A DNA stretch of 64,000 bases, from NCBI GenBank assembly GCA_965205045.1, contig OZ242031.1, positions 5,146,001 through 5,210,000 of the forward strand. Reading direction: 5' to 3'. Source of the DNA: UBA6522 sp965205045. GTDB lineage: Bacteria > Pseudomonadota > Gammaproteobacteria > Steroidobacterales > Rariloculaceae. Position numbers and translations under genes: made by a program. Under the pieces are notes generated by a model. It did not search any database and was not told the DNA's origin. It saw only the letters and a list, made by a program, of their open reading frames with translations. Positions 22,345 through 30,590 of this stretch are shown in pieces (within the stretch, counting starts at the first letter, position 1; each line of letters starts with the position of its first letter).

Positions 22345-23475
22345 ATGCAAATCGGCGTTCCGAAAGAAATCAAGAATCACGAATATCGGGTTGGGCTGAC
22401 ACCGGATGCCGCGGCCCGCCTCACGCAGGAAGGACACCTCGTCCTTGTTGAGACCGGTGCCGGCGTGGGCGCCGGGTTTGACGACGCGGAGTACGCCGCT
22501 GCCGGTGCCGAGATCATGGCTGACGCCGACTCGGTGTTCGGCGCTGCGGAAATGATCGTCAAGGTCAAGGAACCGCAACTCGAAGAGTGCGCCATGCTCT
22601 CGCCCGGTCAGATCCTGTTCACCTACCTGCACCTGGCGGCAGATCCCGAACAGGCACGCGCGCTGATGCGGTCCGGCGCCACTGCCATCGCCTATGAGAC
22701 CGTCACCGATGCCCATGGGACGCTGCCCCTGCTGAAGCCCATGAGCTGTATCGCGGGACGAATGGCCACGCAGGTCGGCGCCCATTACCTTGAGATGCCG
22801 TCCGGCCGCGGCGTGCTGCTCGGCGGTGTGCCCGGAGTGGCGCCGGCGCGAGTGGTGGTGGTGGGCGCCGGCGCGGCCGGCACGAACGCCCTGGAAATGG
22901 CCGTGGGCCTGCAGGCCGACGTTACCGTGCTCGACATCAATCTCGCCAGACTCGAGGAGTTGGCAACCCGGTTCGGGAACCGGATCCGAACGCTCTACTC
23001 CACGCCCGAAGTCATCGCCCGCGAAGTGCGGACCGCCGATCTCGTCATCGGCTCGGTACTGATACCGGGGGCCTCCGCGCCCAAGCTGGTCACCCGCGAA
23101 ATGGTCCGGTCCATGAGGCCGGGTTCGGTGCTGGTGGACATTGCCATCGACCAGGGCGGCTGCTTCGAAACCAGTCGGCCCACCAGTCACGCCGATCCGG
23201 TCTACGTTGAGAGCGGCGTCGTGCACTACGCCGTGACCAACATGCCCGGCGCCGTTCCCCGAACCGCGACCCTGGCGTTGACGAACGCGACATTGCCACA
23301 TGTTCGCTCGCTGGCGCGTCTGGGATGGCGGCAGGCGGTCCAGCGCGACCCGCACCTTCGCAACGGAATCAATGTCACTGCGGGAGAGATCACGCATCGG
23401 GCCGTTGCCGAAGCGCTGGCCTCGGCCACTGGCGACGACTGGCATTGCGAGATCGAGACAGCCACCGCCGCGTAG
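22345..23475 (+). CDS. ald: Alanine dehydrogenase
   Basis: Reversibly deaminates L-alanine to pyruvate and ammonia with NAD+. The 376-residue protein opens with MQIGVPKEIKNHEYRVGLTP, the family signature. It has substrate-binding K75 (IVKVKEPQ) and catalytic H96 (FTYLHLAAD), the Rossmann motif GAGAAGTNALEMAVGL, and the DIAIDQGGCFETSRPT signature. Length and residues are complete. It feeds pyruvate to the neighbouring pyruvate carboxylase, an anaplerotic pairing. Confidence 0.96.
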   Translation: MQIGVPKEIKNHEYRVGLTPDAAARLTQEGHLVLVETGAGVGAGFDDAEYAAAGAEIMADADSVFGAAEMIVKVKEPQLEECAMLSPGQILFTYLHLAADPEQARALMRSGATAIAYETVTDAHGTLPLLKPMSCIAGRMATQVGAHYLEMPSGRGVLLGGVPGVAPARVVVVGAGAAGTNALEMAVGLQADVTVLDINLARLEELATRFGNRIRTLYSTPEVIAREVRTADLVIGSVLIPGASAPKLVTREMVRSMRPGSVLVDIAIDQGGCFETSRPTSHADPVYVESGVVHYAVTNMPGAVPRTATLALTNATLPHVRSLARLGWRQAVQRDPHLRNGINVTAGEITHRAVAEALASATGDDWHCEIETATAA

Positions 23476-23499
23476 CATCAGGGGGGCTGACCCGATTTC

Positions 23500-23690
23500 G
23501 CCAGCCCGGTCGCGGGGGACCGGGCCGGGCGCGACTGCCCGGTAACGCCGTGCCGCTCGGGGCGGAGCTGAGGCGCCGGGTCAGTCGCCCCGGGCCGGAA
23601 GTTGGAGTCCTTGCGCTGGACCGGTCGTGCCGGGCCGGCGGTTGGGGTCCCCGGCGACAGCAGGTAGAATCAATCCAACGATTGGTACTA
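23500..23690. repeat. G-rich degenerate direct repeats and a hairpin after ald
   Basis: GCCCGGTC (23504-23511) and GACCGGGC (23518-23525) form a perfect 8-bp stem after ald, without a T-run. Downstream, two imperfect copies of a unit near 40 bp follow each other (GCCCCGGGCCGGAAGTTGGA, then TGCCGGGCCGGCGGTTGGGG). No gene is seen here. It resembles other short-period intergenic repeats in the window. Confidence 0.5.
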
Positions 23691-23705
23691 TCACAGGCCG
23701 AACCC

Positions 23706-24338
23706 ATGCGCACGCTGCTTTTGGCCGTTCTGGCACTCGTTCCGGCAGGCACGCTGCCGGCCCAGAACTGGGTCGACTACAAGAACACGACCGACTTCTT
23801 CTCCATCAATCTTCCGGAGCCCGCTGAACCGGAAGTGCGGGACATTACCTGGCCGTCGGAATATGGCGCGGTATTTCCCGGACGCGTGTATACGGTCCGG
23901 GAAGGCCCGGCCACCTATACGGTGACGGTGATCGACTACACGGACTCGCATCGCATCCACCTGGCACGGACCAACAGCACGGAAGCCGACTCGCCCGTCA
24001 ATTACGAGTACTGGCGCATTGACGTGATTGCGTCCGTTGCCTACGCGGCACGGCAATTTCGCGAGCGCGGCGGCGAGGTCACCTATGACGCCTGGCACCA
24101 CGTGGACCGCGTCGCCGGACACCAGCTCAACATCACCAATGAGGATGAGTCCCGCAGTTACATCGGGATTTACCTGCACGACGCCCGGCTGTACATCGTT
24201 GAGGCGACGGTGCCGAAGGGCCACCCGCCCCAGGGCCAGTTCCAGCAGTCCCTCGGATTCATTGACGAGGAAGGCATGAACATTCGCTACGACTGGGCCG
24301 AAGACGGCTCGCTGATCCGCGGCACACGCGGCCGGTGA
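23706..24338 (+). CDS. Exported protein of unknown function (210 aa)
   Basis: ATG 23706 opens a signal peptide (MRTLLLAVLALVPAGTLPAQ) followed by a 190-residue mature domain rich in aromatic and acidic residues (NWVDYKNTTDFFSINLPEP, YAARQFRERGGEVTYDAWHHVD). The DFFSINLPEP strand resembles the 'domain close to the surface-exposed sigma/anti-sigma' style beta sandwich seen in many periplasmic hypotheticals, but I cannot assign a family. It lies 70 bp upstream of the MBL-fold lipoprotein on the same strand, so co-transcription is possible. Confidence 0.6.
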   Translation: MRTLLLAVLALVPAGTLPAQNWVDYKNTTDFFSINLPEPAEPEVRDITWPSEYGAVFPGRVYTVREGPATYTVTVIDYTDSHRIHLARTNSTEADSPVNYEYWRIDVIASVAYAARQFRERGGEVTYDAWHHVDRVAGHQLNITNEDESRSYIGIYLHDARLYIVEATVPKGHPPQGQFQQSLGFIDEEGMNIRYDWAEDGSLIRGTRGR

Positions 24339-24408
24339 AACGGCAGCGACTGTCCTGGAGCCTGTGATCGCATCACGCACAGCCGCACAAAGTAACGGTG
24401 GAAAAATC

Positions 24409-25428
24409 ATGGCAGCACGACGGCGATTGACCAGCTGGGCGGCGACGTTTCCGGCCGCCTGCCTCACTCTCGCCCTGACCGCGTGCGGGATCCAGGAAGA
24501 TTCGCAGACTGATGGATCAGCCGATCCTCCCTTCACCATCCGCAACGTCACGGGCAACCTCTACGAGGCCCGCACCGCTTCCCATAAAGCGGTCTTTCTG
24601 GCGACGACCGAAGGCATCATCGTCGTCGATCCCCTGCGGGCGGATTTTGCCGAGTGGCTCGAGGGCGAACTGGCGGCCCGCTTCGGTTCCGAGGTGGAAT
24701 ACGTGATTTACAGTCACCACCATCCCGACCATGTGGCCGGAGGGCAGGTCTTCGCCGACACGGCCATCTTTGTCGGTCACGAGAATACCGCCGCGAGGCT
24801 GGAGGGCGGACTGCCGAGCAATGCGGCGCTTTCCGACACCAACGGCAACGGCACGCTGGAACGGAGCGAAGCCGCCGGCGGCTACCTGGCCAGCTTCGAC
24901 AGCATGGACAGCGACGGGGACGGCAGCCTGAGCGGCGCGGAGATCAACGCCGGCACCGTACCGCTGGACGTCACCTACACGGAGCAGATGATGTTGACCC
25001 TGGGAGACAGCACCGTGGAGCTGCACCATCCCAGCGAGGCGCACTCGGGCGATACAACGATTGTCCTGTTCCCGAATGAACGGGCGGCGTTTACGGTGGA
25101 TTTCCTTCACGCCCAACGATTTCCGGGGACGTTGAGCGGCTACACGGTGGATGAATACGAGGCGGCGCTCGCAACCGTCGAGGCGCTGGACTTCGATATC
25201 CTGGTTGCCGGGCACGGCAACGCGGGTACGAAGGCCGACGTCAGCGGCTTTCTCGGATTGCTGCGCGACCTGGAGTCCGACGTCATGGCGGGCATCGCCG
25301 AGGGCCTTGACCGGGAAACGCTCCAGGAAACGATCCTGCTGGCGGACTACAGCGACTGGCTGCTCTACGAGGAGCGGCGCGCCAACCTCGTCGGCGAGAT
25401 GTACGACACGCTCGCAACGCCGCAATAA
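24409..25428 (+). CDS. MBL-fold metallo-hydrolase lipoprotein with two EF-hand loops inserted
   Basis: A lipoprotein signal (LALTAC, Cys 26) anchors a 339-residue MBL-fold protein. Metal-binding motifs are present: HHHPDH (103-108), H212 and D215 (EAHSGDT), D231 and the His of VAGHGN. Between the first motif and H212, two canonical 12-residue calcium loops are inserted, D143-E154 (DTNGNGTLERSE) and D167-E178 (DSDGDGSLSGAE), so the hydrolase may be calcium-responsive or structurally calcium-dependent. The C-terminal helix (LLADYSDW) matches the fragment at 1104-1379. The ABM-domain gene follows after 22 bp. MBL-fold substrates vary and cannot be inferred. Confidence 0.88.
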   Translation: MAARRRLTSWAATFPAACLTLALTACGIQEDSQTDGSADPPFTIRNVTGNLYEARTASHKAVFLATTEGIIVVDPLRADFAEWLEGELAARFGSEVEYVIYSHHHPDHVAGGQVFADTAIFVGHENTAARLEGGLPSNAALSDTNGNGTLERSEAAGGYLASFDSMDSDGDGSLSGAEINAGTVPLDVTYTEQMMLTLGDSTVELHHPSEAHSGDTTIVLFPNERAAFTVDFLHAQRFPGTLSGYTVDEYEAALATVEALDFDILVAGHGNAGTKADVSGFLGLLRDLESDVMAGIAEGLDRETLQETILLADYSDWLLYEERRANLVGEMYDTLATPQ

Positions 25429-25450
25429 GGCCATCACCCGGAGGAAACCC

Positions 25451-25747
25451 ATGTCCAACCTGGTGCTCGTTGTCTCGGTCACCGTCGACCCCGACTACGT
25501 GGAGCAACTGAAACCCGCGATGCTGGAAAACGCCGCGCAATCCCGCCTCGAGGAGGATTGCTACGGTTTCGACGTGAACGTGTCCCAGGACGATCCCAAC
25601 ACCTTCCTCTTCTACGAGGTCTACAAGGATGCCGATGCCCTGGGGCGGCACCGCCAGACACCGCACTTCCTGAACTACTGGAACCTGTTGCAGGCGCTGG
25701 GCGACAAGGTCGAGCGCACCGCCCAGCTATACGACAAGCTCAACTGA
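25451..25747 (+). CDS. Antibiotic biosynthesis monooxygenase (ABM)-domain protein
   Basis: A 98-residue dimeric-barrel protein: LVLVVSVTVDPDYVEQLKPAM, then EEDCYGFDVNVSQDDPNTFLFYEVYKD and HFLNYWNLL, the ABM pattern of quinol monooxygenase YgiN-like proteins. It is preceded by an AGGAAACCC ribosome site. Small ABM proteins often act on quinones or are heme-independent monooxygenases. It is probably co-transcribed with the MBL-fold lipoprotein 22 bp upstream. Confidence 0.85.
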   Translation: MSNLVLVVSVTVDPDYVEQLKPAMLENAAQSRLEEDCYGFDVNVSQDDPNTFLFYEVYKDADALGRHRQTPHFLNYWNLLQALGDKVERTAQLYDKLN

Positions 25748-25858
25748 GGCCTCGACCAGCCGAACGGACGTAGCCGCAGTGCGCCGCGATGCATCGGAAA
25801 CGTGGAGTGGCGGTAACAGAACGATTTCGGCGCGGGAGGCGCAAACGCATCCGTCACC

Positions 25859-26752
25859 CTACTCCACCAGTTCCCGTTCTATACCCACCGCCGTCTCGAT
25901 CGCCTTGCACACGGCTGACGTATCCAGATGGTTGAGACCGAGCGCAATGGCGGAATTGAACTTCTGTCGCGATGAAACGTAGAGGTCGATGGGAGACTTC
26001 ACGCTGGCGGCGAATTCCGTGATGATCGCCGCGTCCTTCTCGTACACGTCGAACATGGTGCCGCCGCCCTCGCGGTAGTCAGACGCGGCCATCATCGCGC
26101 CGCGGATATCGAGCATCTTCGAACCGCCTGCGCCCGCCGTGAGGACACGGTGGATGAGTTCCGGCTCCAGTCCGGCCTGCTGACCCAGCACCATGCACTC
26201 GGCGGCCGCCGTCGTGTGAACATGCACCAGGTAATTGGCGAGGAACTTCATGCGGCTGGCATTCCCCACCTCTCCGACATAAAAATTCGCCGCGGTGAAG
26301 CCCTCGAGGACCGGCACGCACTCGTCGTAGGCGTCCTCGTCGCCGCTCACGTAGATGGAAGCCATCATTTTCGCCAGCATCGACGGCGTGCCGCTGATGG
26401 GCGCATCGAGGAAGCGCATTCCGGCGGCCTGAAGCCGACCGTGAGCAGAGATTTTCTGCTCCACCGTCAGGGTGCTGCACTCGATCAGGATCTGACCCGG
26501 CTTCGGCCGCTGGAGCACGCCGTCCATCACGTCTTCCAGGGCCTCGATATTCGGCAGCGACGTCGCCAGAACGTTGGCGCCCTGTGCCACCTCGGCCGAT
26601 GATCCGACCGCCGCGAGACCCGCATCCGCCAACGCCTCCACGCACTCCGGCCTGATGTCGAAGCCCGATACTCCGAAGCCGTTCCCCAGCAGGTTGCCCG
26701 CTATGTTCCCGCCCATGGGGCCCAGTCCGATAACGCCAACCGTTGAACTCAT
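25859..26752 (-). CDS. NAD(P)-dependent beta-hydroxyacid dehydrogenase (3-hydroxyisobutyrate dehydrogenase-like)
   Basis: The 297-residue protein has the GLGPMGGNIAGNLL Rossmann motif at residues 9-22, the DAPISGTPSML substrate motif (DAPVSGG family consensus), and a C-terminal helical domain with catalytic Lys in VGNASRMKFLANYLVHVH. It oxidises a beta-hydroxyacid such as 3-hydroxyisobutyrate, tartronate semialdehyde or related compounds. The lone minus-strand gene lies convergent with the ABM gene and upstream of the TonB receptor terminator. Confidence 0.9.
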   Translation of the reverse strand: MSSTVGVIGLGPMGGNIAGNLLGNGFGVSGFDIRPECVEALADAGLAAVGSSAEVAQGANVLATSLPNIEALEDVMDGVLQRPKPGQILIECSTLTVEQKISAHGRLQAAGMRFLDAPISGTPSMLAKMMASIYVSGDEDAYDECVPVLEGFTAANFYVGEVGNASRMKFLANYLVHVHTTAAAECMVLGQQAGLEPELIHRVLTAGAGGSKMLDIRGAMMAASDYREGGGTMFDVYEKDAAIITEFAASVKSPIDLYVSSRQKFNSAIALGLNHLDTSAVCKAIETAVGIERELVE

Positions 26753-26862
26753 GTCCTGTTCTCCCGATCAGTAAGGGTATTGCTTGTGCCACGCGGCGGA
26801 GCGCCGCGCCCGTTTCGCGTGGGGCAGTTTAGCGCGAATCGATCCCGGATGCCGGTCGCACG

Positions 26863-26901
26863 AAAAAACGGCCGGGCGGGGCTTGCGCCTCGCCCGACCG
26901 T
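26863..26901 (-). terminator. Intrinsic terminator after the TonB-dependent receptor
   Basis: On the minus strand a GC stem (ACGGTCGGGCGAGGC pairing with GCCCCGCCCGGCCGT, 13 of 15 positions) with a 4-nt loop is followed by a run of six T. It lies 32 bp past the stop of the receptor gene at 26933, a classic Rho-independent terminator. Confidence 0.8.
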
Positions 26902-26932
26902 CAAAATCAAGCAGGCCCGAGTGCCCCGCCCG

Positions 26933-29900
26933 TCAGTTCTGCTGCGAGTACCTGAAACGCAGTCCGTACTCCCGCTGGCGCCGGTTGAATCGTTGGCCCT
27001 GCGTGGCCGGCGGATCGGTGGAGAAAATATTGTTCACGAAAAACGTCAGGCTGATTCCGGAACTGGCGTTCCAGGTGTAGTTGCCGTTAAGCGTCCACTG
27101 ACCCTCCTCGTGGTTGAACGCGGCAAGCTGGGCCTCGGTGAGGTCCTCGACCTGCGCGTTGAGGCTGTCACGGTAATTGGCGGTCAGGCGCACGCTGCGC
27201 ATATTGTTGAGGTTCCAGTTCAGCGGCAGATTGGCCTGCCACCGGGGCATTGACGTCACGCCGTTGAAGCCGCCGCCCATGCCGGTGGTCGCGGAAATAT
27301 TGCGTGCGATACCGTTACAGACGCCGTCTTCGCAGAGAAAGCCCACGCCCGTCGCGTCAAGCGAATTGGGGAACTCGTACTTGGTCGTGAAGGTCGCGGA
27401 GGGAGCGAATCGCAGCGTGCCTGCGCCCGCATCGAACACCATCGAGGCCCGCACGTCGAAGAACTCGGCATCCAGGTAACCCAGGTTCTGCACGTAGCCG
27501 GCAATCGATTGGAGATTGCCGATATTGAGCGGTTCCGAGGGGTCAAGGGCAACGGCGCAACCGCCCTCCTCAACCGGGACGTACGTGATGTCTCCCGCCG
27601 CCAGGATGGGTATTCCATCGGCGTCCGTGTTCAGGCAGGCCGCCGAGTTCATCACGGTGGGCGCGGTGGGCGAGACAATGCGATCCTGGAACTCGATGGC
27701 GATCCAGGACGCACCCACGCTGACGCGATCGGTGATGTCGTAGTCGAAGCCCGCCGACAGGTTGTCGGCCGTCTGCGGACCCACATCCGGATTGTGCCGA
27801 AGTTCATAGGGGAAGGTAAGCGCGCCGCCCATCCCGAACGCCACCGGCGGCGTTTCGGGATTCCTGTCGTGGTCGACATTGACGTTTCGCATGTTCATCC
27901 CCGTGAAGATCTGCGTCGCCTGGGAATGAACGATGGACGGTCCCCTGAATGACTGGCCGTACGAGCCGCGCAGTGTCAATTCGTCGGTGGGCGTCCAGTT
28001 GACGGCTATTTTCGGCGTGGTCTGCGAGAAACCGCCGTCGTAACTCTCGTTGCGTGCAGCGATCTGCATGTTGACATTGTCCGCCAGCGGCAGCGCAAGT
28101 TCGACGAACAGCGACGACACGTCCTGCGAACCGTGCCAGTCGGAGAACGTTCCGGCCGTGGCGAGCTGGCCGGTATTGGCCAGTTCGTCCGCATCCCGTC
28201 CCAGCTCGTCGCTGCGAATTGCGGCGCCGACGGCCAAACCGGCCGGGCCGCCCGGCAGCTCGCCCACCTCACCGGTGACAAGAAAGTCCGCGCTCCAGAA
28301 TGCGGCATCGAATATGTCGATGCGGTTCGGCGTGAGCCACTCGACCATGTCCGGATCGTTCGCCAGGCCCATGGCGGCGGCGTCCGGCAACGCGGAGCTC
28401 ATGAACGGATTGAACCAGTGGCAGTTGCCGGTTCCCGGATCGGGGTTCGACGGACTGCGCACGTTGGTCACGCCGCAGTCGGCGCCGCCATAGCCGTTGA
28501 TGGCCAGTTCGTAGTGGGGGATTATCATGTCCCGCAGGCCATTCTGCACATCGTAGCTGGCGCTGGTCAGATCCAGGTGCCACTGCCAGCTACCCGAAAT
28601 GGCGCCGTCGACGGCCAGTGCGACCCGCGTCAGGTCGGCAGTGGTGAAAGACGGCAGCGAAGAATTGAACGGCAGCGTTTCGCCTTCCTGGAACACAGGT
28701 ACCGGAACGGGCCCCCTCCTGCCCGGGACCGTGCCGAATGCTCCATCGGTTAGTTCGCGCGCCCGGACGAGGCCCGGATGATTGTTCGGGATCGCGAAGG
28801 TCGAGCCCAGTACCACGGGTGGCCTCACCCAGGCCGAGGCGTTTGCATCGCCCCAATAGTCCGTTTCGTCGATGCGCTGACGCCCGTGGTTGACTTCCAG
28901 GTTCGCCGTCAGGGACTCGTTGAACCGGTGCGTCAGCGAAACAAAGGCAATGGATTGCTCAATGTCGTTCTGGAGCGCGAGCCCGGGGTCGTAGCCGGTG
29001 GGTTCCGCGCAGGAATCGGCCATGTCGAGGGTGGTCTCGCGGGTGAATTCGCCGCTCGTCTCCGCGGGATACTTGGCAAACAGCGGCGGACCGAACGCCG
29101 TATTGCCGCAGTCGGGATCGACCCAGGTCGGAACCACGCCCCTGACACGCGCGCCGTCGTAATTCAGGCCCCTCAAGACATCGAGCCCGGTACCGGTCTC
29201 CGGCGTCACATCCGGGTCCGGATCGTCCTCGCCCTCGATCTGATCCACCGTGATTCTTTCGGTGATACCGTGCTCGAAGGCGACGACGAGATTGGTCGTG
29301 TCATTGCCGCCACCCCAAATGACCCCGAAATTGTGGTTGGCCGCATCCGGGACGATTTCGTTGATGCGAGTCTCCACCAGCACGTCAACCCCCCGGAAAT
29401 CGTTGTTGGTGATGAAGTTCACCACGCCGGCGACCGGATCGGACCCGAACGTGGCGGCGGCGCCGTCCATCAGCGTTTCCACGCGCTGCACCGCAATGCG
29501 CGGCACGATCGAATTGATGCTGGTGCTCGGCCAGCCCTGACCGTCAACCGCCGGATACGCGATGGTCCGCCGCCCGTTCAGGAGCGTCAGCGTGTTCTCG
29601 TTGCCGATACCGCGCAGGTTGATGGTCGGATTGCGCCCGCCGCCCCGCAGCCGTGGCTGTCCGTTATTGCCTGTTTGCTGACCCAGGTCACTGCTGAAAT
29701 TCTGCGGCACGTTGGTGAAGAAGTACGTGAGCATGTCCTGGGGCGCCTCGATCAGCAGTTCCTCGCCGCTGATCACGGTCACCGGAGACGGCGAATCCAC
29801 TCCGGAGTAGATATACGAACCGGTCACGATGACTTCTTCGAGTTCGTCTCCTTCCTCCTGGGCCAGCGCGGCAGCGCCAAATCCCATGCCTGCCAGTAGC

Positions 29901-29938
29901 GTCACGAGTGCCGTGACCGAACGTTGAGTGTCGAACAT
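26933..29938 (-). CDS. TonB-dependent outer-membrane receptor (1001 aa)
   Basis: ATG 29938 has GGGAGGAAT 5 bp upstream; the upstream open part lacks receptor features. A signal peptide (VTALVTLLAGMGFGAAALA) is followed by a TonB box (EEVIVTGS) and the plug domain (SPVTVISGEELLIEAPQDML, NINLRGIGNENTLTLLNGRR, VQRVETLMDGAAATFGSDPVAG). The C-terminal beta-barrel ends in YGLRFRYSQQN. Such receptors import siderophores, vitamins, oligosaccharides or aromatics. No binding protein or exporter is adjacent, so the substrate is unknown. It is divergent from the NCS2 permease. Confidence 0.95.
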   Translation of the reverse strand: MFDTQRSVTALVTLLAGMGFGAAALAQEEGDELEEVIVTGSYIYSGVDSPSPVTVISGEELLIEAPQDMLTYFFTNVPQNFSSDLGQQTGNNGQPRLRGGGRNPTINLRGIGNENTLTLLNGRRTIAYPAVDGQGWPSTSINSIVPRIAVQRVETLMDGAAATFGSDPVAGVVNFITNNDFRGVDVLVETRINEIVPDAANHNFGVIWGGGNDTTNLVVAFEHGITERITVDQIEGEDDPDPDVTPETGTGLDVLRGLNYDGARVRGVVPTWVDPDCGNTAFGPPLFAKYPAETSGEFTRETTLDMADSCAEPTGYDPGLALQNDIEQSIAFVSLTHRFNESLTANLEVNHGRQRIDETDYWGDANASAWVRPPVVLGSTFAIPNNHPGLVRARELTDGAFGTVPGRRGPVPVPVFQEGETLPFNSSLPSFTTADLTRVALAVDGAISGSWQWHLDLTSASYDVQNGLRDMIIPHYELAINGYGGADCGVTNVRSPSNPDPGTGNCHWFNPFMSSALPDAAAMGLANDPDMVEWLTPNRIDIFDAAFWSADFLVTGEVGELPGGPAGLAVGAAIRSDELGRDADELANTGQLATAGTFSDWHGSQDVSSLFVELALPLADNVNMQIAARNESYDGGFSQTTPKIAVNWTPTDELTLRGSYGQSFRGPSIVHSQATQIFTGMNMRNVNVDHDRNPETPPVAFGMGGALTFPYELRHNPDVGPQTADNLSAGFDYDITDRVSVGASWIAIEFQDRIVSPTAPTVMNSAACLNTDADGIPILAAGDITYVPVEEGGCAVALDPSEPLNIGNLQSIAGYVQNLGYLDAEFFDVRASMVFDAGAGTLRFAPSATFTTKYEFPNSLDATGVGFLCEDGVCNGIARNISATTGMGGGFNGVTSMPRWQANLPLNWNLNNMRSVRLTANYRDSLNAQVEDLTEAQLAAFNHEEGQWTLNGNYTWNASSGISLTFFVNNIFSTDPPATQGQRFNRRQREYGLRFRYSQQN

Positions 29939-30590
29939 GTATTCCTCCCTTGAAACGCAGTTGCGACCCATAAGTCCTGCGCCGGCAGGTCTTGCTCCCT
30001 GCGCGGCTTCCGCGGTCGCGATCATATTCGATCCGCTGAAACAAAGTGCATATCTGCAACAGCCTGCGACGAACAATGGCTATGTTTTTTCAGCCCCCGC
30101 CAGAAAAAAATCATGAATCGTTGGACAATCGCGACGCGTGAAAATGAGAATACTCGTAGTTGAACTTCCCCCCTCACCGATGCTCATGAATTTTGCGTAA
30201 AACCCCATGAAAAACGTGCAACTTGTGCGCCGGGGCAGGACAGGCACGGGTACCCGACAGCATTAGCGGCACGCTAAACTGGGATTACACTCTCATTTTC
30301 AAACTTGACTGCTACAATTGCGGTCCCGACGTCGCCACGCGGTTCGCGCTGCGCTTGCAGCCGGCAGCAATTGCACGGTCGGGAGGTTTTTGCATGAGAC
30401 TTTCACGAAGGTGGTCTACAATCGCATCCCGAATCCGGACCACTCCCTGCGCGCGCGTTACTGGCACTGCACGGAAAACCCCAACAACGAGGTCTACGAG
30501 ACCGAAGAAGGCGGCACCCGGTTCAGGGATTTCCTTTTCGATGCCTGTTGGGCCGATACCTGGCCGCTTCAGCGACGAAGGATTAACGCA
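29939..30590. other. Divergent intergenic region between TonB receptor and permease
   Basis: About 650 bp. The first 180 bp are AT-richer with no gene. From roughly 30390 to 30590 the sequence is coding-like in the permease frame (ETFTKVVYNRIPN, then FLFDACWADTWPL), with high GC at third positions and no stop, but lacks a clear start with ribosome site in that frame (a GGGAGG lies near 30380). It could be an N-terminal extension or a remnant. Confidence 0.4.
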
